DNA of 6,241 nucleotides from Ignavibacteriales bacterium (GTDB lineage: Bacteria; Bacteroidota; Ignavibacteria; Ignavibacteriales; Ignavibacteriaceae): contig DAIERC010000051.1 of the NCBI GenBank assembly GCA_027347125.1, forward strand, positions 1-6,241. The letters run 5' to 3'. Shown here piece by piece: positions 1 through 6,212 of this stretch (its first letter is position 1; every line of letters begins with the position of its first letter). The translations under genes and the position numbers were made by a program. A model generated the notes under the pieces. That model ran no database searches. It was not told the DNA's origin and saw nothing but the letters and a program-made list of their open reading frames with translations.

Positions 1-758
1 TGTGTGCCCGCAATTAAGGCGCCCATATCGAGCGCCAGAATGCGTTTTGTTTTTAAGCTTTCCGGAACGTCGCCTGTAATTATTCTATGTGCAATCCCTT
101 CGGCTATTGCGGTTTTACCAACGCCCGGTTCACCGATTAAAACGGGATTGTTTTTTGTTCTCCTAGATAGTACCTGAAGAACTCTTCTTATCTCTTCGTC
201 TCTTCCAATAACCGGGTCAAGCTTGCCCGCTTTTGCAAGTTCATTTAGATCTCTTCCGAATTTTTTAAGCGCCTGGTATGTGTCTTCCGGGTTTTGATTT
301 GTAACCCGTTGATTACCCCTTACATCTTTAAGCGCCGAAAGTATTGCGTTGTGGGAAATACCGTTGTCTCTTAAAAGTTGCCCGGCTTTTCCTTCGTTAG
401 CGGATAAAGCCAGAAGCAAATGCTCTGTTGAAACAAATTCATCTTTAAGATTGCGCGTCTCTTCTGAAGAGACATCAAACATCTTGGAGGTTGCCGGTGA
501 CATCTGTGGGCTACCGATACCGCCGCCGCTTACTTTGGGTAAATGCTCAAGTAGTTCGTTTGTCTTTAATTTTAAACGGCTTACGTTGCCGCCTGTTTTT
601 TGCATTATCGTGTCGGCAATATTACCGTTTTCCTGGATTAATGCCGCTAATAAATGCTCCGGCTCTAATATTGGGTTGTTATAGTTTTGAGCTATTTCAA
701 GCGCGCTTTGAACTACCTCCTGAGCCTTTACGGTTAATTTGCTAAAATTAAATGCCAT
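1..758 (-). CDS. clpB: ATP-dependent disaggregase ClpB, N-terminal part (cut by window edge)
   Basis: ClpB is a hexameric cytosolic AAA+ unfoldase that extracts polypeptides from aggregates together with the DnaK/J-protein system. About 252 codons are present, from the ATG at 758; the rest lies beyond position 1. The protein begins MAFNFSKLTVKAQEVVQSAL, the standard ClpB start, followed by the double Clp_N repeat (about residues 1-145; both contain an EHLL motif). It continues with the linker and 'GKLDPVIGRDEEIRR', then the first Walker A motif GEPGVGKT at residues 209-216 and 'LALDMGALIAG'. Walker B, the middle coiled-coil domain and the second AAA+ module are outside the window, so ClpB rather than ClpA/ClpC is inferred from the N-terminal wording, which fits ClpB closely. 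An AAAAGGAAG ribosome binding site (774-766) lies 7 bases before the ATG and supports this start. It is the last visible gene of the leftward chaperone cluster, 78 bp after htpG. Confidence 0.95.
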   Translation of the reverse strand, partial: MAFNFSKLTVKAQEVVQSALEIAQNYNNPILEPEHLLAALIQENGNIADTIMQKTGGNVSRLKLKTNELLEHLPKVSGGGIGSPQMSPATSKMFDVSSEETRNLKDEFVSTEHLLLALSANEGKAGQLLRDNGISHNAILSALKDVRGNQRVTNQNPEDTYQALKKFGRDLNELAKAGKLDPVIGRDEEIRRVLQVLSRRTKNNPVLIGEPGVGKTAIAEGIAHRIITGDVPESLKTKRILALDMGALIAGT

Positions 759-836
759 AATATCACTTCCTTTTCAAGTACCAATAGCCGGGCAGAAAAA
801 TTGATCTGCGCCGCTAATATTTAGATAAAGCCGTAT

Positions 837-2747
837 TTACAATTTCTTTATCTCAGTATACCAGTCGCTTGATTTTTCAAGCATCTGGTTAATTCGGCTA
901 ACGAGAGTATGAGGATCGGTTAAACTCCCGTCTATTAAAAGTGCCGATTCAAATAACTCTTCCACGACATTATTAATGTATTCATCGTTGGGATCGGCCT
1001 TAAATACCTTTATTAAATTTCTAATTAATTTGTGATCCTTATTTATTTCAAATATCTTTTTTTGCAGACCCATATCTTTGTTTGACATCCGCAAAATTTT
1101 CTGCATTGTGGACGACATGCTGTCGTCGGGATTTACCAGTATTGCCGGGCTTCCTGATAATCTTTGAGATTCTTTCACGTCGACAATTTTATCTCCTAAA
1201 ACAGTTTTTATTTTCGACAGAAGGCTGTCGAACTGCTTGTTATCGTCTTTGCTTAATTCTTCGAATTTATCTTTCTTTTCTTCAAGGTTTTTAAATTTAT
1301 CCAGATTCTTCAAATCGGTATTATCTACGGATTTGAACTCAAACTCTTTATATTTTCTTACCGTGCTAAGAACAAATTCATCAAGCGGGTCGTAAAGGTA
1401 TAGCACTTCTAAACCTTTATTCTTAAATATTTCAAGATGCGGATCCTGGTTTATTGCTTCTTTGCTTGTTCCGAACGCGTAGTAAATTTCTTTCTGGTCG
1501 TCTTTAAACCTTGAAACATATTCATCTAAAGAAGTAAGCCCGGCAGCATCTGTATTGTTTGATGAATTAAATCTTAAAAGCTGGTTGAACTTTTCAAGGT
1601 TTGTAAAATCGGAATAACCGAGTTTAAAGTAACGTCCGAATTCGTTCCAGAATTCAGTATATTTTTCGGGTTCGTCTTTTGCCTTCTTTAATAAATAAGA
1701 ATATATCTGCCCGGTTATGTTTTGCGCAATTTTATTGAACACAATATTTTCTTGAAGCGTTTCGCGTGAAATATTAAGCGGCAAATCTTCCGAATCTACA
1801 ACGCCTTTTACAAAGCCTAAATATTCGGGCAGCAAATCTTTATTCTTGTGTTGAATTAAAACTCTTCTTACATACAAATCCAATCCGTAGTCTTCACGGT
1901 TGTACCCAAAGAAATCGTTGTTCTTTTGTGGTATGAAGAGAAGCGCGTTAAATTGTATGGGCGCGTCTATGGAAACATGAATTATATCTGCCGGATCGGT
2001 TGAATCATAAGTTAAAAATTTATAAAACTCGTTATACTGTTCTTGTTTAACCTGGCTTTTCGGTTCTCTCCAGAGGGCGGCAATTGTATTAATTTTTTCG
2101 CTTCCCAGGTAAATAGGGAAGGAGATGAAATTCGAATGTTTTTTAATTATTGTTTCAAGGCGGTATTTTTCCGCAAAATCTTTTTGATCTTCTTTCAGAT
2201 GAATTTCTATTATTGTACCACGCTGTTTTTTTTCATCTGATTCTGAAATAACAAAATCACCCAAACCATCCGATTTCCATTCAACCGCAGGCTCATCTTT
2301 CTTAAATGATTTTGTTCTTATAACAACTTCCTCTGCAACCATAAATACCGAATAAAAACCTACACCGAATTTTCCTATGATGTTGTTTGCATCGGTTTTA
2401 TTTTCGGAAAGCTGTTTTAAAAATTCAGCCGAACCGGATTTGGCTATTGTCCCGATATTATTTATTAATTCCTCTTTTGTCATTCCTATGCCGGTATCAG
2501 TAACGGTGATAAGTTTTTGTTTTTCGTCAAAATCTATTTTTATTTCCAGCGGTAAATCGTTATCGGCTATTTCTGTTCCTCTGGTTGATTCGAATCTTAA
2601 TTTATCCAATGCGTCTGATGCGTTGGAAATTAATTCTCTTAAAAATATTTCTCTGCTTGTATATAAAGAGTGTACAAGAATATCAAGCAGTTGCTTAACT
2701 TCCGCTTTAAATTTGTATTTTTTTGCTGTTGCTTGTTCTGTGCTCAT
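837..2747 (-). CDS. htpG: Molecular chaperone HtpG (bacterial Hsp90)
   Basis: A 636-residue cytosolic Hsp90 homologue, an ATP-dependent dimeric chaperone acting on late folding intermediates and cooperating with the DnaK system. The N-terminal GHKL ATPase domain (about 1-225) is intact: EIFLRELISNASDAL holds the presumed catalytic Glu38 and Mg-ligand Asn42, TVTDTGIGMT holds the nucleotide-binding Asp84, and the ATP-lid glycine loop GKFGVGFY is at 125-132. The middle domain follows, with the conserved DLPLNISRETLQEN stretch at 321-334 containing Arg328, the ATP-contacting arginine of the family. The C-terminal dimerisation domain ends in ...WYTEIKKL without the eukaryotic MEEVD tail, as usual in bacteria. 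Length is normal for HtpG and no key residue is missing. The ATG at 2747 is preceded by GGAG (2759-2756) at 8 bases. It lies 66 bp downstream of the J-protein gene and 78 bp upstream of clpB, all on one strand, consistent with co-transcription. Residue roles are transferred from the Hsp90 family. Confidence 0.98.
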   Translation of the reverse strand: MSTEQATAKKYKFKAEVKQLLDILVHSLYTSREIFLRELISNASDALDKLRFESTRGTEIADNDLPLEIKIDFDEKQKLITVTDTGIGMTKEELINNIGTIAKSGSAEFLKQLSENKTDANNIIGKFGVGFYSVFMVAEEVVIRTKSFKKDEPAVEWKSDGLGDFVISESDEKKQRGTIIEIHLKEDQKDFAEKYRLETIIKKHSNFISFPIYLGSEKINTIAALWREPKSQVKQEQYNEFYKFLTYDSTDPADIIHVSIDAPIQFNALLFIPQKNNDFFGYNREDYGLDLYVRRVLIQHKNKDLLPEYLGFVKGVVDSEDLPLNISRETLQENIVFNKIAQNITGQIYSYLLKKAKDEPEKYTEFWNEFGRYFKLGYSDFTNLEKFNQLLRFNSSNNTDAAGLTSLDEYVSRFKDDQKEIYYAFGTSKEAINQDPHLEIFKNKGLEVLYLYDPLDEFVLSTVRKYKEFEFKSVDNTDLKNLDKFKNLEEKKDKFEELSKDDNKQFDSLLSKIKTVLGDKIVDVKESQRLSGSPAILVNPDDSMSSTMQKILRMSNKDMGLQKKIFEINKDHKLIRNLIKVFKADPNDEYINNVVEELFESALLIDGSLTDPHTLVSRINQMLEKSSDWYTEIKKL

Positions 2748-2813
2748 AAAAAGATCTCCGTGTTTTGAAAAAGAATATTGTAACTTATCATAATTATAAC
2801 TTGATAACTAAAT

Positions 2814-3746
2814 TTATTTAGCCCGAAGAGCAGCCAGTTTTTCGAAAAACTTTTTCTCTTCATGGCTTAATTTTTTTGGTATTTGAATTAAAACTCTCAC
2901 ATATAAATCGCCGTGTTTGTTGCTGTTCTTTATCGGCATTCCCATATTTTTAAGTTTCAGTAATTTCCCGTTTTCGGTTTCGGCTGGAATTGTAAGGCTT
3001 ATCTTTTTACCGTCGAGCATATTTATCTGAACTTTTCCACCAAGTATTGCCGTGTATAAATCCAGGTCCAAATTGTAATATAAATCATCGCCGTCAACTT
3101 CGTAAAACGGATGATCTAAAATATGAACCGTAAGATAAAGATCTCCTTTTTCACCGCCGTGTTTTCCCTGAGCTCCCTGGTTTTTTAATCTTAATCGAAG
3201 CCCATCTTTCGTACCCGGTTCAATTTTTATTTTTAATTTTCTTCCGTCAACAGAAATTTGTCTTTCTTTTCCGTTGAAGGCTTCTTCTAAAGTTAGATTG
3301 AGATTGGCTTCATAGTCCGCACCCTTTTGGGCTCTGTCAAAAATACTTCCGCCTGCCTGACGGGTTCTTCCACCAAAAAAGCTTTCGAAAAAATCGGAGA
3401 AGCCACCTATGTTGCCGAATAAATCCCCAAGGTCACCGGAAAAATTAAATGAACCGCCCTGGCCGCCTTGTGAATATTGTTTGTACCAATCGTTGGGATT
3501 TGCGTTTCCGGCGGATTGATAATTTTTCCAGTTAGCGCCTAGCTGATCGTATTTTTTTCGTTTTTCCTGACTGCTCAATACTTCATTTGCTTCGGTAATT
3601 TCTTTAAACTTTTCTTCCGCTTCTTTATTGCCTGGGTTTTTATCTGGGTGATATTTTTTAGCAAGCTGACGGTAAGCTTTTTTTATTTCTTCCGTAGTTG
3701 CACTTTTATCAACGCCAAGTACTTTGTAATAATCTTTAAATTCCAT
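2814..3746 (-). CDS. cbpA: Class B J-domain co-chaperone (CbpA/DnaJ-like, no zinc finger)
   Basis: A 310-residue Hsp40 that would stimulate DnaK ATP hydrolysis and deliver substrates. The J-domain covers about residues 4-70, with the HPD tripeptide at 33-35 in 'KKYHPDKNPG'. A Gly/Phe-rich linker follows (about 93-127). Two beta-sandwich substrate-binding domains follow (about 143-300), recognisable by LTLEEAFNGKERQI, IEPGTKDGLRLRLKNQG, GDLYLTV, DHPFYEVDGDDLYY and GDLYVRV. The four CxxCxGxG zinc-binding repeats of true DnaJ are absent, and I see no cysteine at all in the protein, so it is a class B protein of the CbpA type. Some pipelines will still label it dnaJ. AAAGGTGA (3759-3752) just before the ATG at 3746 supports the start. 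It lies between hsp20 (114 bp upstream, with a hairpin in the gap) and htpG (66 bp downstream). No dnaK is in view, so a partner encoded elsewhere is inferred. Confidence 0.93.
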   Translation of the reverse strand: MEFKDYYKVLGVDKSATTEEIKKAYRQLAKKYHPDKNPGNKEAEEKFKEITEANEVLSSQEKRKKYDQLGANWKNYQSAGNANPNDWYKQYSQGGQGGSFNFSGDLGDLFGNIGGFSDFFESFFGGRTRQAGGSIFDRAQKGADYEANLNLTLEEAFNGKERQISVDGRKLKIKIEPGTKDGLRLRLKNQGAQGKHGGEKGDLYLTVHILDHPFYEVDGDDLYYNLDLDLYTAILGGKVQINMLDGKKISLTIPAETENGKLLKLKNMGMPIKNSNKHGDLYVRVLIQIPKKLSHEEKKFFEKLAALRAK

Positions 3747-3803
3747 TTATATCACCTTTGTTCTGCACAATATTATTTTTGAAATTATCGAAATTTTAAA
3801 TGA

Positions 3804-3830
3804 AAAGGGTAACCATATCAGCTACCCTTT
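3804..3830 (-). terminator. Hairpin between hsp20 and the J-protein gene (weak terminator, attenuator or RNA-stability element)
   Basis: AAAGGGTA (3804-3811) and TACCCTTT (3823-3830) form a perfect 8 bp stem around an 11 nt loop. In the leftward transcript the stem is followed by a broken U-rich run (TTTTCATTT), not a clean U tract, so full termination is doubtful. Partial read-through would give more hsp20 than downstream message, and a 3' hairpin could also stabilise processed hsp20 mRNA. Both roles are inferred. Confidence 0.45.
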
Positions 3831-3860
3831 CCAGATTTTGTAACCCAGGTTATTAAGAAA

Positions 3861-4322
3861 TTATTTTATCTTTATCGGTATCTCTTTCGGCTTAGCTTCT
3901 TCAGCCTTCGGAACGGTAATTATTAATTGACCATCTTTAAATTCGGCTTCGATTTTATCTTCTCTAATCTTGCTGGGTAGTGTAAAAGATCTGAAGTATT
4001 TGCCGTATGCTCTTTCAACTCTATGATACTTCGAATCGGTCGTTTCCTTTTCCTGCTTTCTTTCACCGCTTATTGATAGTTGTCCATCGTTATAAGAAAT
4101 TTTAACATCGTCTTTTCTTACTCCGGGAAGATCAAGCCGTAACATAAAATTGTCTTTGTCTTCTGTAATATCTGTCAGCGGCATCCAAACAGCATTTTCG
4201 TACTCTTCATTTTCCGAAGATTCCATTAATCCGAACCTGCTTCCAAGTGAGTTGAATAATTTATTAAACTCACGTTCCACATTAAGCAATTCCCTTGAGG
4301 GGTTCCATTTAATTAGTGTCAT
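3861..4322 (-). CDS. hsp20: Small heat-shock protein, Hsp20/alpha-crystallin family
   Basis: A 153-residue ATP-independent holdase that binds unfolding proteins and hands them to DnaK/ClpB. A short N-terminal arm (1-42, beginning MTLIKWNPSRELLNVEREFN) leads into the alpha-crystallin domain (about 46-140). Family hallmarks there are WMPLTDITEDKDNFMLRLDLPGV (46-68), DGQLSISGERK (79-89), the YGKYFRSFTLP strand (106-116) and the terminal EAEFKDGQLIITVPK (125-139). The C-terminal tail contains the IxI anchoring motif (IPI, 148-150) that drives oligomer assembly in this family. An unusually strong AAGGAGG site (4337-4331) lies 8 bases before the ATG at 4322. This is the first gene of the leftward chaperone cluster and faces the divergent regulatory region shared with mnmE. 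Its promoter probably serves at least part of the downstream cluster. Confidence 0.97.
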   Translation of the reverse strand: MTLIKWNPSRELLNVEREFNKLFNSLGSRFGLMESSENEEYENAVWMPLTDITEDKDNFMLRLDLPGVRKDDVKISYNDGQLSISGERKQEKETTDSKYHRVERAYGKYFRSFTLPSKIREDKIEAEFKDGQLIITVPKAEEAKPKEIPIKIK

Positions 4323-4489
4323 TTTTTAATCCTCCTTCTAATAACTAAAATTAGTTTTGAAGAAATATTATTAAATTGTTTAATTAAAATTGCTCAAATA
4401 AGTCAACAACTCATATGCCAGGGAGTACAGAGGTAGCGTAAGTGTTTACAAAACAAGTACTTAGACAAAAAATGGATCTAAATTGTGAA

Positions 4490-4504
4490 CTGTCAAAATG
4501 GCAG
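4490..4504. promoter_or_regulatory. Imperfect inverted repeat, copy 1 (candidate stress-regulator operator)
   Basis: CTGTCA-AAA-TGGCAG: 6 bp arms that match at five of six positions, with a 3 bp spacer. On the minus strand the site reads CTGCCATTTTGACAG and contains a perfect TTGACA (4496-4491), so it could be a -35 element overlapped by an operator for the leftward heat-shock genes. It recurs 62 bp away. The regulator is unknown to me; role inferred from position and repetition. Confidence 0.4.
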
Positions 4505-4551
4505 AAACAATGCCGATCTTAAACAAGAAAGAAACTAATCTGACAAAAGAT

Positions 4552-4567
4552 CTGTCAATTGTGGCAG
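4552..4567. promoter_or_regulatory. Imperfect inverted repeat, copy 2 (candidate stress-regulator operator)
   Basis: CTGTCA-ATTG-TGGCAG: same arms as copy 1 with a 4 bp spacer and the same following AA. The minus strand again carries TTGACA (4558-4553). The offset of 62 bp from copy 1 is close to six helical turns, so bound proteins would lie on about the same DNA face. A CTGACA half-site at 4540-4545 makes a second dyad with its left arm (TGACA-n7-TGTCA, 4541-4557). Confidence 0.4.
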
Positions 4568-4588
4568 AAGGTAAAATTATACTTTTTG
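4559..4588 (+). promoter_or_regulatory. Possible mnmE promoter
   Basis: TATACT (4578-4583) matches the -10 consensus at five of six positions and runs into a T-rich stretch. A TTG at 4559-4561 lies 16 bp upstream, but the full hexamer TTGTGG is a poor -35. If real, the transcript starts near 4590 with an mnmE leader of roughly 85 nt, and repeat copy 2 would overlap the -35 region. Weak evidence only. Confidence 0.28.
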
Positions 4589-4676
4589 CTTTGTAGATAT
4601 AAAAATAGAGTGTGATATTAATGGATTGAGAATAGATAGATAATTAATTATTTTTGCAAACTTTAATTTGAAGTTT

Positions 4677-6056
4677 ATGGATGCAATAAATATTGATGTA
4701 AATTTATTAAAAGAAGATACAATTATTGCCCTAGCAACACCTTCCGGTATAGGAGCAATATCTGTAATCAGGATAAGCGGGCCTGACTCTTTCGACGTTG
4801 CCGATTCCATATTCAAAGGCAAAATAAAAATTGCCGATTCACTTTCTCATACAATTCACTACGGCAATATTTTCGATAACAGCGGTTCGTTAATTGACGA
4901 TGTGTTAATATCTGTTTTCAGAACACCCAACTCATATACTGGTGAAGATAGTATTGAAATAAGTACGCACGGAAGTCCTTTTATTGTTAAAAAAATAATT
5001 GAACTTCTTCTCGAAAAAAATGTTAGAATGGCCGAGCCAGGCGAGTTTACAAAACGGGCTTTTCTAAATGGACGTATTGATCTTACACAAGCCGAGGCTG
5101 TAATTGATATAATAAATTCGAGAACCGAGGCATCATTGAGGGGAGCTAGAAATCAGCTTGACGGACTTCTTTCTGCAAAGGTAAATGACTTGCGATCTTT
5201 GCTCATTAATTCGTCGTCTTATGTGGAGCTGGAATTGGACTTTGCCGAGGAAGATATTGAGTTAATCGGTCACGATGAATTGCTTGGACGAATTGATAAA
5301 ATAATTTTTGAACTTGATGCCCTGCTTAGTACATATTCATTCGGGCGAATAGTAAGAGATGGAGTAAACGTAGCATTGGTGGGTAAACCAAATGTTGGCA
5401 AATCATCCTTGCTAAATTATATTCTGAAAGAATCGAGAGCTATTGTAAGCCATATTCCGGGAACAACGCGAGATGTAATAAGAGAAGAAGTTTCAATTGA
5501 TGGAATTCTTTTTCGTTTATTCGATACTGCCGGCATAAGAATATCAAATGATGAAATTGAAAAAGAGGGCGTACTTAGAAGTCGTGCTGTGGTAAAAGAC
5601 GCAGATGTGGTCCTCTTTATAAATGATGTTGAACAGGGAATAGACGGTGACTTATTAGAAGAATTATTTTTAATAACCGACAAAGAAAAAATCGTAACAG
5701 TAATTAACAAAATAGATCTCAAAACTAATCTGGATGTTAAAGCAAATATTGAAGTTTCTGCTAAAACCGGCGAAGGTATGGATATACTATTTAAAAAGCT
5801 TAAAATGGCTGCTCTTGGAACCACAAACTATAGTGAAAAATCTGCAATAGTTTCAAACTTGCGCCATTATAATTGTTTGAAGAAAGCAAAAGCATCTTTG
5901 CAAAACGCAAAAAATTCACTCTTCAATAAATTCAGCGGAGAATTTATTGCCGTTGATCTTCGTAATGCTGAAGGAAATCTTGGTGAAATAATAGGCGCAA
6001 TAACAAGCGATGATATTTTGAACAATATCTTCACAAAGTTTTGCATTGGAAAATAA
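4677..6056 (+). CDS. mnmE: tRNA uridine-5-carboxymethylaminomethyl(34) synthesis GTPase MnmE (TrmE)
   Basis: MnmE is a dimeric, K+-activated GTPase that works with MnmG to install the (carboxymethyl)aminomethyl group at wobble U34 of certain tRNAs, using a folate one-carbon donor. From the ATG at 4677 it has 459 residues, a normal length. The N-terminal folate-binding domain shows DTIIALATPSGIGAISVIRISG, SYTGEDSIEISTHG and EPGEFTKRAFLNGRIDLTQAEAV. The inserted G domain has the P-loop GKPNVGKSS (236-244), G2 GTTRD (262-266), G3 DTAG (283-286), G4 NKID (344-347) and G5 SAK (361-363). The helical domain ends in the family's C-terminal CIGK (456-459) with the conserved Cys456. An in-frame TTG at 4668 would add three residues. 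ATG is preferred because the rarer TTG has no ribosome binding site, although the ATG has only a weak GAAG close by. It is divergent from hsp20 and followed by parS-like sites and mnmG with no terminator seen. Confidence 0.97.
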   Translation: MDAINIDVNLLKEDTIIALATPSGIGAISVIRISGPDSFDVADSIFKGKIKIADSLSHTIHYGNIFDNSGSLIDDVLISVFRTPNSYTGEDSIEISTHGSPFIVKKIIELLLEKNVRMAEPGEFTKRAFLNGRIDLTQAEAVIDIINSRTEASLRGARNQLDGLLSAKVNDLRSLLINSSSYVELELDFAEEDIELIGHDELLGRIDKIIFELDALLSTYSFGRIVRDGVNVALVGKPNVGKSSLLNYILKESRAIVSHIPGTTRDVIREEVSIDGILFRLFDTAGIRISNDEIEKEGVLRSRAVVKDADVVLFINDVEQGIDGDLLEELFLITDKEKIVTVINKIDLKTNLDVKANIEVSAKTGEGMDILFKKLKMAALGTTNYSEKSAIVSNLRHYNCLKKAKASLQNAKNSLFNKFSGEFIAVDLRNAEGNLGEIIGAITSDDILNNIFTKFCIGK

Positions 6057-6058
6057 CC

Positions 6059-6074
6059 GGTTCCACGTGAAACA
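6059..6074. promoter_or_regulatory. parS: parS site 1 (ParB/Spo0J binding)
   Basis: GGTTCCACGTGAAACA matches the bacterial parS sequence TGTTCCACGTGAAACA at 15 of 16 positions, differing only at the outermost base. It lies 3 bases past the mnmE stop codon. parS is the chromosomal centromere-like site where ParB (Spo0J) nucleates, spreads and recruits SMC for origin segregation. The match is read directly; function is established for this sequence in many phyla but inferred here. Confidence 0.85.
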
Positions 6075-6129
6075 AACTATCAAGTGAATGGCATATTTTA
6101 GCATCTTTTGAAATGTCTCTGACTCATTA

Positions 6130-6145
6130 AGTTCCACGTGAAACC
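6130..6145. promoter_or_regulatory. parS: parS site 2 (ParB/Spo0J binding)
   Basis: AGTTCCACGTGAAACC matches the parS consensus at 14 of 16 positions; only the two outer bases differ. Its 14-base core GTTCCACGTGAAAC is identical to that of site 1, 71 bp upstream, and in the same orientation. The palindromic CACGTG centre is intact. Confidence 0.8.
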
Positions 6146-6184
6146 AAACATAATGACGTGAAAGTTAAAAAAAGAAATTAATTG

Positions 6185-6200
6185 CGTTACACATGAAACA
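6185..6200. promoter_or_regulatory. Degenerate parS-like site 3
   Basis: CGTTACACATGAAACA matches the same consensus at 13 of 16 positions. The right half (TGAAACA) is perfect. The central CACGTG is changed to CACATG, which would be expected to weaken ParB binding. It lies 55 bp after site 2 and 12 bp before the mnmG start codon. It may be a low-affinity or decayed copy. A further half-match, ACGTGAAA at 6156-6163, lies between sites 2 and 3. Confidence 0.4.
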
Positions 6201-6212
6201 TTGAAGGGTAAG

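Larger units (their letters stand above)
4323..4676. promoter_or_regulatory. Divergent intergenic control region, hsp20 / mnmE
   Basis: This 354 bp region must contain the leftward promoter of the chaperone cluster and the rightward promoter of mnmE. It is strongly AT-rich. The only clear structure is in 4490-4567: two CTGTCA...TGGCAG inverted repeats and a related CTGACA half-site. No CIRCE element (TTAGCACTC-n9-GAGTGCTAA) is present. No tRNA or recognisable structured RNA is visible. A 32-codon open frame at 4498-4596 overlaps the repeats but lacks a ribosome binding site. The part nearest hsp20 (4340-4430) is plain AT-rich sequence that probably forms the hsp20 leader; a TTGACT at 4401-4406 on the minus strand has no good -10 partner. 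Confidence 0.7.

Noticed and set aside
349..745. Open frames on the plus strand opposite clpB
   Set aside because: They lie antisense to clear Clp_N coding sequence, have no family resemblance and are shadows.
786..816. Imperfect dyad AGCCGGGCAGA / TCTGCGCCGCT between htpG and clpB, as a terminator
   Set aside because: Two mismatches in an 11 bp stem and no U tract in the leftward transcript; clpB follows closely with its own ribosome binding site.
2377..2793. 138-codon plus-strand open frame opposite the htpG 5' end
   Set aside because: Antisense to the conserved Hsp90 ATPase domain; composition is that of a reverse-frame shadow.
2780..2808. AT-only hairpin (TTATCA / TGATAA) between the J-protein gene and htpG
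   Set aside because: Short, all A/T stem expected by chance in such AT-rich DNA, with no adjacent U tract.
4499..4514. Sigma-54-like signature: GG (4500-4501), ten bases, then GC (4512-4513), within TGGCAGAAACAATGCC
   Set aside because: The spacing fits, but the -24 CACG and -12 TTGC(A/T) contexts are only partly matched, the second repeat copy lacks the GC at this spacing, and neither flanking gene is a typical sigma-54 target.
4323..4676. CIRCE/HrcA operator, CRISPR, IS ends or tRNA in the divergent region
   Set aside because: Searched by eye on both strands; no 9-bp CIRCE arms, no regular spaced repeats, no terminal inverted repeats with target duplications, and no cloverleaf seen.
5417..5824. 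135-codon minus-strand open frame inside mnmE
   Set aside because: Antisense to the MnmE GTPase motifs; no recognisable protein features.
5916..6137. 73-codon minus-strand open frame across the mnmE 3' end and the parS region
   Set aside because: Overlaps the conserved MnmE C-terminus and parS site 1, with no ribosome binding site or family match.
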